From Gp7-AA10 sp041483175 (GTDB lineage Bacteria > Acidobacteriota > Thermoanaerobaculia > Gp7-AA8): a DNA stretch of 10,811 nt. How positions within the stretch are numbered: position 1 is the first letter of the stretch; the number at the start of each line of letters is the position of its first letter. The position numbers and the translations under genes were made by a program. The notes beneath the pieces are model-generated. The model saw only the letters and a list, made by a program, of their open reading frames with translations. It ran no database searches and was not told the DNA's origin. Location: assembly GCA_041483175.1 (NCBI GenBank), contig JBGPFD010000112.1:1-10811 (forward strand). The letters run 5' to 3'. Positions 5,415 to 10,811 of this stretch are shown here, piece after piece.

Positions 5415-5882
5415 ATGAATGACTTAGTGGATCGAATCGGGACGGAGATCGAGAAGGTCGTGGCCGGAGAAGGACTTGAGCTGGTGCACATCGACTATCA
5501 CCGGCAAGGGAAGGGATATCTCCTGCGGGTCGACATCGACAAGGAAGGGGGCGTGACGCTCAATGATTGCGAGATGGTCTCGCGGCAGCTCAGCGCGCTT
5601 CTCGAAGTCGAGGACGTCATCCCGGCGGAGTACGAGCTCCAGGTTTCGTCCCCCGGACTGGACCGGAAGTTCTACCGGACATCGGATTACCAGAAGTTTC
5701 TGGGGCGGATGGTGCGGGTGAAGACGGCAGGGGCGATCCGTGGATTGCACGTGATCGTGGGCAGGTTGAAGGAATACAAGGGCGAAACCATCGTGGTTAC
5801 GGATCCGGCGACGAAAAAGGATCCCGACTACGTGATTCCGCTGGCGGAAGTAAAAGAGACGCGATTGGAAGTGGAGATCTAA
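5415..5882 (+). CDS. rimP: Ribosome maturation factor RimP
   Basis: 155 residues, usual length. The N-terminal domain (1-~80) starts MNDLVDRIGTEIEKVV and contains GLELVHIDY and a GYLLRVDIDKEGGVTLNDCE segment. The family hallmark VSSPGLDRKFY follows at ~77-87, then an SH3-like C-terminal domain to the end. RimP binds the pre-30S particle and helps mature the small ribosomal subunit in the cytoplasm. It is first in the rimP-nusA-infB order conserved across bacteria. The gap to nusA is 85 nt and is almost entirely a short-repeat hairpin element starting directly after the stop codon. The start has no adjacent ribosome binding site; see the leader hairpin just upstream. Confidence 0.95.
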   Translation: MNDLVDRIGTEIEKVVAGEGLELVHIDYHRQGKGYLLRVDIDKEGGVTLNDCEMVSRQLSALLEVEDVIPAEYELQVSSPGLDRKFYRTSDYQKFLGRMVRVKTAGAIRGLHVIVGRLKEYKGETIVVTDPATKKDPDYVIPLAEVKETRLEVEI

Positions 5883-5960
5883 TTAGGCGTTAGGTGTCAG
5901 GCCTTAGGCGTTAGGGGAAACGAATCACCTAACGCCTAGTGCCTAGCACCTGACACCTGG
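5883..5960. repeat. Inverted array of a 7-bp repeat (five plus five units) between rimP and nusA
   Basis: 5883-5917 are five 7-bp units on the plus strand, TTAGGCG twice plus TTAGGTG, TCAGGCC and TTAGGGG. After an 8-nt centre (5918-5925), 5926-5960 are five units on the minus strand, including TTAGGTG, CTAGGCG, TCAGGTG and CCAGGTG. The element starts on the base after the rimP stop and ends inside the nusA ribosome binding site (GGAG, 5959-5962). It is the same family and layout as 311-386. Perfect sub-stems include 5905-5915 with 5928-5938 and 5892-5901 with 5949-5958. Confidence 0.85.
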
Positions 5961-5967
5961 AGCCAAC

Positions 5968-7467
5968 ATGTTCGACGAAAATCTGAGCAAGAACATCAAG
6001 GCGCTGGCGTACGAGAAGTCGATCGATGTTGAGCGCGTCTTCAAGGCGCTGGAAGATGCGCTGGCCACTGCCGCGCGCCAGTACTACAAAACGCGCGAGC
6101 CGATGGAGACGGTGATCGACCGCACCAGCGGCCAGATGACCATGTACGTCATCAAGGAAGTGGTCGAGGACGAGAATCAGATCGAAGATCCGCAGGCGCA
6201 GTGGACGCTCGAGCAGGCCCGCAAGGTCGACCCACAGGTGGAGGTCGGCGGCAAGATCCGCCTCAGCTACATCACCAAGGAAGTCGTCGACGTGGTGCGC
6301 GATCCGAACATGCAGATCCGCACGTATGAGGCCCAGAAGATCGATTCCGAAGTCGAGCAGGGCGATGAGGCCCACATCCCGCTGACCAAGCAGGCCGACG
6401 AGTTCGGGCGTATCGCCGCGCAGTCCGCCAAGCAGGTGCTCTACCAGAAAGTGCGCGAGGCGGAGCGGGAGAAGGTCTACAACGAGTTCGCCGGGAAGAT
6501 CGGCGAGCTGGAGAACGGCTACGTCAAGCGCTTCGAGCGCGGCGACATGATCATCGACCTCAACGGAAAGACCGAGGGGATCATCCCGCGGTCGCAGCAG
6601 TCGCGCGCCGAGCGGTACTCGCAGGGCGACCGCATCAAGGCGGTGATCATCGACGTGCACACGCAGCCGAAGGGACCGCAGGTGGTCCTTTCGCGCACCG
6701 ATCCGCGCCTGCTGATCAAGCTCTTCGAGATGGAAGTGCCGGAAATCTACGACGGCACCGTGGTCATCAAGGATGCGGTGCGCGAGCCGGGCGAGCGGGC
6801 CAAGATTGCCGTCGCCTCGCGCGAGCGCGACGTCGACCCGGTCGGCGCCTGCGTGGGCATGAAGGGATCGCGTGTGCAGTCAATCATCCGCGAGTTGCGC
6901 GGTGAGAAGATCGACATCATTCCCTGGAATGACGACGTAGTCACGTTTGCCCAGAACGCGTTGGCGCCGGCCAAAATCACCCGCGTCAGCGTCACCAGTG
7001 ACGACTCGGCCCACCGGCCGCACCTCGATGTCATCGTGGACAACGATCAGTTGTCGCTGGCCATCGGCAAGCGCGGGCTCAACGTCCGACTGGCGGCGGA
7101 GCTGATCGGCGCCAAGATCGACATCAAGTCGGAAGAGGAGGTCAAAGGCGAAGTGGCCGACGCGCTCAGCGCGATGCTGCAGGAGGCCATGGCCGAGTCG
7201 CGTGCGCAGACGAACGTGCACGACATCGACGACATGCCGGCCGAATGGGCGGACAAGCTCGAAGAAGCCGGCTACGACGATCTCGATTCGGTCATCAACT
7301 GTTCGATCGACGATCTGACGGCGATCGAGGGCATCGACACCGAGGGTGCCGGTAAGATCATCGAGCTGGCCAGCCAGCACGAAGAGCTCGTCGAGGAGCA
7401 GCAGACGCCCGAAGAGCAGCAGGAAGAGGCGGAGTCGGAGACTCCAGAAGAGGCACCCGTGGAGTAA
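5968..7467 (+). CDS. nusA: Transcription termination/antitermination factor NusA
   Basis: 499 residues. Order: N-terminal RNA-polymerase-binding domain (1-~175, MFDENLSKNIKALAYEKSID onward, with the hallmark IAAQSAKQVLYQKVREAER at 149-167), S1 domain (~180-245), KH1 (~290-345, DPVGACVGMKGSRVQ) and KH2 (~355-390, LSLAIGKRGLNVRLA). One helix-hairpin-helix-type C-terminal repeat (~422-470) and a Glu/Gln-rich acidic tail (471-499) follow. NusA binds RNA polymerase and nascent RNA and modulates pausing, intrinsic termination and antitermination. Odd feature: the N-terminal domain is ~40 residues longer than in E. coli because residues 60-99 and 101-139 look like a tandem duplication, so S1 starts near 180 instead of ~136. 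ATG 5968 has GGAG 5 nt upstream. It lies in the operon between rimP and infB; ylxR and ylxQ, found after nusA in many bacteria, are absent. Confidence 0.96.
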   Translation: MFDENLSKNIKALAYEKSIDVERVFKALEDALATAARQYYKTREPMETVIDRTSGQMTMYVIKEVVEDENQIEDPQAQWTLEQARKVDPQVEVGGKIRLSYITKEVVDVVRDPNMQIRTYEAQKIDSEVEQGDEAHIPLTKQADEFGRIAAQSAKQVLYQKVREAEREKVYNEFAGKIGELENGYVKRFERGDMIIDLNGKTEGIIPRSQQSRAERYSQGDRIKAVIIDVHTQPKGPQVVLSRTDPRLLIKLFEMEVPEIYDGTVVIKDAVREPGERAKIAVASRERDVDPVGACVGMKGSRVQSIIRELRGEKIDIIPWNDDVVTFAQNALAPAKITRVSVTSDDSAHRPHLDVIVDNDQLSLAIGKRGLNVRLAAELIGAKIDIKSEEEVKGEVADALSAMLQEAMAESRAQTNVHDIDDMPAEWADKLEEAGYDDLDSVINCSIDDLTAIEGIDTEGAGKIIELASQHEELVEEQQTPEEQQEEAESETPEEAPVE

Positions 7468-7496
7468 GACGGCGGGGCAGGCAATCCAAGGAAGCT

Positions 7497-7501
7497 AGGA
7501 G
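7497..7501 (+). promoter_or_regulatory. Ribosome binding site of infB
   Basis: AGGAG lies 5 nt before ATG 7507 in the 39-nt nusA-infB gap. That gap holds no terminator or promoter-like pair, so infB is expected to be co-transcribed with nusA. Confidence 0.8.
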
Positions 7502-7506
7502 ACTCA

Positions 7507-10329
7507 ATGGCGGCAGCAAAGATCCGAGTGAGCGACGTTGCAAAGAGGATGGGACGATCCGAAAAGGACGTCATCTTCCAATTGCAGTCGCTCGGGGCTG
7601 AGGTCAGCGACGCGAGTCAAGTCCTCGAACCCGAAGTCATTCAGGCGCTGATCACCGGAAAGAAACTGAACACCCGGGTGCGCAGCGTCATCATGCGCGA
7701 GGACAAGCCGCAGCCGCAGAAGGCAAAGAAAGAAGCTGTCCGCCCGCCGAGACCGATCGTCAAACCCGCTGTCCGCGCCAAGCCGGAACCTCCGAAAGAG
7801 GAACCGCCGGCCGCCCCCGCACCGCCGTCCGTGATCATTCCGGAATTCGTCCAGGCGGCGGAGGATGAAGAGCGCGCGGCAAAAGAAGTGCCCCCAACGC
7901 CGCCGCCTGCAGCCCCTCCCATCCCCCCGCCGGCCCGCCCCGTCGCGGCCGAGCGAGTAGCCGCCGCACCGCCGAGGGCGGCGGTGCCACATCTGCCTGC
8001 ATCGCTACGGCCGACCGGTCCGACAGGACCGCGTGCCCGCGCGCCGCAGGGTGCCCGTCCGAATTACGCCGGGCAGGCGCCTACGGTCCGTCCACCGGCC
8101 GCTGGCTCGATGAGACCGCCCGCGGGGGCGCGCCCGCCGATGGGCACGCGACCGGCTTTGGGAGTTCGTCCCTCCGTTGGCCGTCCTGCCGGCGCTGGAA
8201 TGCGCACTGCCGGAGCCGGTCTGCGTCCGGCCGGAGCAGGCCGGCCGATGCCGATGCCGCCGCCGATCATGCCCGGGGCGCCGACGCGGCGGAAGAAGAC
8301 TGCCGACGAAGCAGGCGAGGAGCGTCCGGAAAAGAAGAAAGCCGCCGGCAAAGGCGTGAAGAAGACGCGCGAGCTCGAAGTCGACGCCGAGCTCTTCACC
8401 AAAGGCCCCTTCTCCGGAACGCAGATCATCGCCGAGGATCTCGGGCCGGACATCGTCGTGCCGGAGCCGACGGAAGAGGAAGGGGAGAAGCCGAAGACGC
8501 CCTCCGCGCGCCGGGACACCCGCAAGCAGGCCGCCCCGGTGTCGGCCAAAGTTCTGGAGTTCAAGAAGCCGACCGGCAAAGTGGCGCTGACCGAAGGCGT
8601 CACGGTGAAAGAGCTGGCCGACAAGCTCGGCGTGAAGGCCAACGACCTGATGAAGCACCTTCTGATGAAGAAGGGGCTGATGGTGTCGATCAATCAGCCG
8701 CTCGGCGCCGAGCTGGCGCTGGAGATCGCGCGCGATCTCGATATCGACGCGGAGATGGTCTCATTCGAACAGTCGGTCGGGCTGGAGTCCATCGAGAGGA
8801 GTACGGCGAAGGGAACCACGCCGCGGGGCCCGGTGATCACGGTCATGGGGCATGTCGATCACGGCAAGACGTCGCTGCTCGACGGCATCCGCGAAACGAA
8901 TGTCGCCGGCGGCGAGGCGGGCGGAATCACGCAGCACATCGGCGCTTACCAGATCGAGAAGAAAGGCCGCAAGATCGTCTTCCTCGACACGCCGGGCCAT
9001 GAAGCGTTCACCATGATGCGCGCCCGTGGAGCGAAGGTCACCGACATCGTCGTCCTGGTGGTGGCCGCCGACGACGGCGTGATGCCCCAGACGAAGGAAG
9101 CCATCGATCACGCGCGCGCCGCGAAGGTGCCGATGATCGTGGCCATCAACAAGATCGACAAACCGAATGCCAATCCCGAACGTGTCCGGCGCGAGCTGGC
9201 CGATGCCGGCGTGCTGGTCGAAGCGTGGGGCGGCGACGTCGTGTCGGTGGAGGTTTCCGCGCTGAAGAAGCAGGGCCTCGACGACCTGCTCGACATGATT
9301 CTGCTCACTGCGGACATGCTCGATCTGAGGGCCACGCCGGAGCTTTCGGCCAGGGGCGTGGTGCTCGAGGCGCGTAAGGAAGTGGGGCGCGGCATCGTCG
9401 GCACCGTCCTGGTGCAGGACGGCACGCTGAAGATCGGCGATCCGTTCTTTTCCGGCTCGACCCATGGCCGCGTGCGCGCCATGAGCGACGAGCGCGGCGA
9501 TCGAATCAAGGAAGCACCGCCGGCGACGCCGGTGCAGGTCACCGGATTCGATGACGTTCCGAACGCTGGCGACGCGCTGCAGGTGCTCGACGACGAGACG
9601 CAGACGCGCCTGATCGGCCAGATGCGCCAGGAGAAGGCGCGCGAAGTCGCGCAAAAGAAATCAAGCCGCATGTCGCTCGATCAGCTCTTCCAGCGCATGC
9701 AGCAGGGAGCGACCAAGGACCTGAACGTCATTCTGAAGGGCGACGTGCAGGGCTCGGTCGAAGTGCTCAATGAGACGTTGCGCAAGCTGTCGACCGAACA
9801 GGTGAAAGTCAACGTGATCCACTCCTCGGTCGGCGCGATCTCGACCAACGACGTTCTGCTGGCCACGGCCTCCGAAGCGATCGTGGTCGGCTTCAACGTT
9901 CGTCCCGAACGCAATGCTGCCGAGCTGGCGGACAAGGAAGGCGTCGACGTCCGTCTCTACACGGTCATCTACAACCTCGTCGACGAGATCAAGGCCGCCA
10001 TGGTCGGTCTGCTCGAGCCGAAGTTCCAGGACGTGTTCCAGGGACGCGCCGAGGTGCGCGAGACCTTCAAGGTGCCGAAGGCGGGGACGATTGCCGGCTG
10101 CATGGTCGTCGATGGCGTCATTCCGCGGACGGCGAACGTACGGCTGCTGCGCGACAACCGGGTCATCTACGAAGGCAAGATCGCCTCGCTACGCCATTTC
10201 AAGAACGACGTCTCCGAAGTGCGCCAGGGCTTCGAATGCGGCATCGCCATCGAGAAGTTCCAGGACGTGAAGATCGGCGACGTCATCGAGGCGTTCAAGG
10301 TCGAACAACTCGAACCGGCCATGGCGTAG
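7507..10329 (+). CDS. infB: Translation initiation factor IF-2
   Basis: 940 residues, in the normal long range for high-GC bacteria. Layout: IF2_N domain (4-~55, KIRVSDVAKRMGRSEKDVIFQLQSLG); a disordered linker (~65-290) very rich in Pro, Ala, Arg and Gly with GARPP- and GAGxR-type repeats around 200-247; a second IF2_N-like domain (~360-417). The GTPase domain follows with G1 GHVDHGKT (448-455), G2 GGITQHIGA, G3 DTPGHE (494-499), G4 NKID (548-551) and G5 SALKKQ. Then come domain II (EARKEVGRGIVGTVLVQDG), domain III (DLNVILKGDVQGSVEVL) and domain IV (ending IEKFQDVKIGDVIEAF). IF-2 is a GTPase that places initiator fMet-tRNA on the 30S subunit and promotes subunit joining. All GTPase motifs are intact. 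Its stop is followed within 2 nt by the double-hairpin repeat. Confidence 0.97.
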   Translation: MAAAKIRVSDVAKRMGRSEKDVIFQLQSLGAEVSDASQVLEPEVIQALITGKKLNTRVRSVIMREDKPQPQKAKKEAVRPPRPIVKPAVRAKPEPPKEEPPAAPAPPSVIIPEFVQAAEDEERAAKEVPPTPPPAAPPIPPPARPVAAERVAAAPPRAAVPHLPASLRPTGPTGPRARAPQGARPNYAGQAPTVRPPAAGSMRPPAGARPPMGTRPALGVRPSVGRPAGAGMRTAGAGLRPAGAGRPMPMPPPIMPGAPTRRKKTADEAGEERPEKKKAAGKGVKKTRELEVDAELFTKGPFSGTQIIAEDLGPDIVVPEPTEEEGEKPKTPSARRDTRKQAAPVSAKVLEFKKPTGKVALTEGVTVKELADKLGVKANDLMKHLLMKKGLMVSINQPLGAELALEIARDLDIDAEMVSFEQSVGLESIERSTAKGTTPRGPVITVMGHVDHGKTSLLDGIRETNVAGGEAGGITQHIGAYQIEKKGRKIVFLDTPGHEAFTMMRARGAKVTDIVVLVVAADDGVMPQTKEAIDHARAAKVPMIVAINKIDKPNANPERVRRELADAGVLVEAWGGDVVSVEVSALKKQGLDDLLDMILLTADMLDLRATPELSARGVVLEARKEVGRGIVGTVLVQDGTLKIGDPFFSGSTHGRVRAMSDERGDRIKEAPPATPVQVTGFDDVPNAGDALQVLDDETQTRLIGQMRQEKAREVAQKKSSRMSLDQLFQRMQQGATKDLNVILKGDVQGSVEVLNETLRKLSTEQVKVNVIHSSVGAISTNDVLLATASEAIVVGFNVRPERNAAELADKEGVDVRLYTVIYNLVDEIKAAMVGLLEPKFQDVFQGRAEVRETFKVPKAGTIAGCMVVDGVIPRTANVRLLRDNRVIYEGKIASLRHFKNDVSEVRQGFECGIAIEKFQDVKIGDVIEAFKVEQLEPAMA

Positions 10330-10330
10330 G

Positions 10331-10384
10331 TGCAGGGGCGCGCGTCACGCGCGCCCGGCGGGCGAGGGCGCCCGCCGCCACACA
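10331..10384. repeat. GC-rich double-hairpin dispersed repeat, copy 2
   Basis: Two perfect adjacent stems: GGGCGCGCG (10336-10344) with CGCGCGCCC (10348-10356), and GGCGGGCG (10357-10364) with CGCCCGCC (10369-10376). Its reverse complement matches 5247-5303 over most of the length. It begins 2 nt after the infB stop and ends 3 nt before the next ATG. It may protect or process the mRNA 3' end of infB, as REP-type hairpins can. Confidence 0.85.
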
Positions 10385-10387
10385 GAA

Positions 10388-10696
10388 ATGATCGTCGCTG
10401 TCGCACTCTTCGAAATCCATATCCCCCACGCCCAGTCGCTGAAGGAAAAGCGGATGGTCGTTCGCAGTTTGCGGGACAGGCTGCGGAGCCGGTTCGACGC
10501 CTGTGCGAACGAGGTAGCCCTGCAGGACCTGCATCAGCGCGCGCGGCTCGCGGTTTCGTTTCTTACGGCGGACGGCGCCGCGGCCGACAGCATCCTCAAT
10601 AAAATTCAGGCCTTCGTCGATTCGAACAGCGACGGCATGCTCACCGGCTGGACGAGCGAGAAGCTCGATTTCGACGAAACCGTTGCCCTGACCTAG
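10388..10696 (+). CDS. DUF503 (YlxP-like) small protein
   Basis: 102 residues, normal for the family. Recognised by the start MIVAVALFEIHIPHAQSLKEKR, with the SLKEKRMVVRSLRDRLRSRF helix region, a short beta strand RLAVSF and a C-terminal amphipathic helix. DUF503/YlxP proteins lie directly after infB and before rbfA in many bacteria, so a ribosome-related role is inferred from context. Biochemical function is not established. There is no Shine-Dalgarno before the ATG; the dispersed repeat ends 3 nt upstream, so initiation may depend on re-initiation or on an unusual start. Confidence 0.88.
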   Translation: MIVAVALFEIHIPHAQSLKEKRMVVRSLRDRLRSRFDACANEVALQDLHQRARLAVSFLTADGAAADSILNKIQAFVDSNSDGMLTGWTSEKLDFDETVALT

Positions 10697-10788
10697 CTGT
10701 GATGTCTCAGGACGTTGTTCCCTAAAAGGAGTTGTCCATCCGGGCGACTTCGGCGAATCTGAAAGCCTTCAAAACGAACAGATCGCAC

Positions 10789-10795
10789 GGAGGAG
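10789..10795 (+). promoter_or_regulatory. Ribosome binding site of the gene entering the right edge
   Basis: GGAGGAG lies 5 nt before ATG 10801. This is the strongest Shine-Dalgarno in the right half of the window. The preceding 104-nt gap (10697-10800) has no clear hairpin or -35/-10 pair. Confidence 0.7.
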
Positions 10796-10800
10796 CCAGG

Positions 10801-10811
10801 ATGGACGTACA
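10801..10811 (+). CDS. Start of a further gene (cut by window edge), product unknown
   Basis: Only ATG GAC GTA CA is present, preceded by a strong ribosome binding site. By position, rbfA (30S maturation factor) is the usual gene after infB and DUF503. Three codons cannot support that name. Confidence 0.5.

Noticed and set aside
5883..5917. G-quadruplex formed by the GG runs of the 7-bp array
   Set aside because: Runs are only two G long with 5-nt loops, so any quadruplex would be weak. The inverted partner array makes a duplex hairpin far more likely.
8005..9671. Several long minus-strand open frames opposite infB
   Set aside because: Codon-composition shadows of infB. Their products are Arg/His/Ser-rich and lack motifs.
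10702..10725. Eight-codon open frame after DUF503
   Set aside because: Too short and without a ribosome binding site; no evidence that it is translated.

Overview
The window is a compact, GC-rich bacterial chromosome segment. It has eight complete protein genes plus a partial gene at each end. No gap between genes exceeds about 170 bases, so there is no long empty stretch. High GC, the translation operon order rimP-nusA-infB-DUF503 without ylxR or ylxQ, a secreted Cys-containing beta-rich protein, a PilZ gene and many short dispersed repeats suggest an Acidobacteriota-like soil or subsurface bacterium. That placement is an inference and is not proven here.

Left part (1-3257): a purine nucleoside phosphorylase (minus, cut by the window edge) is divergent from a NupC-type nucleoside transporter (plus). 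Together they form a nucleoside uptake and salvage pair. A short plus-strand gene for a four-helix-bundle protein of the 23S rRNA intervening-sequence family (IVP/S23, related in fold to Avd of diversity-generating retroelements) follows. It converges with an RluD-type 23S rRNA pseudouridine synthase (minus).

Middle (3258-5239): a secreted eight-cysteine protein of unknown function ends in a strong intrinsic terminator. A PilZ (c-di-GMP receptor) protein with an unassigned C-terminal region begins only 18 nt after that terminator.

Right part (5240-10811): the conserved translation/transcription operon rimP, nusA, infB and a DUF503 (YlxP-like) gene, then the first codons of another gene. A terminator-shaped hairpin with seven T lies between the likely promoter and the rimP start. 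It is a good candidate for attenuation, possibly by NusA on its own operon.

The most unusual layer is intergenic. The four-helix-bundle gene is enclosed by inverted arrays of an 8-bp unit. Two gene-less elements of about 77 bp (311-386 and 5883-5960) have the same plan with a 7-bp unit: five copies, a 6-8 nt centre, then five inverted copies. A third family, a GC-rich double hairpin, occurs twice in opposite orientation (5247-5303 and 10331-10384). All of these sit tightly between gene ends. One supplies a -35-like element to the transporter gene, and another lies between rimP and nusA up to the nusA ribosome binding site. I propose the IVP gene and its inverted short-repeat arrays as a candidate small mobile or repeat-propagating system.
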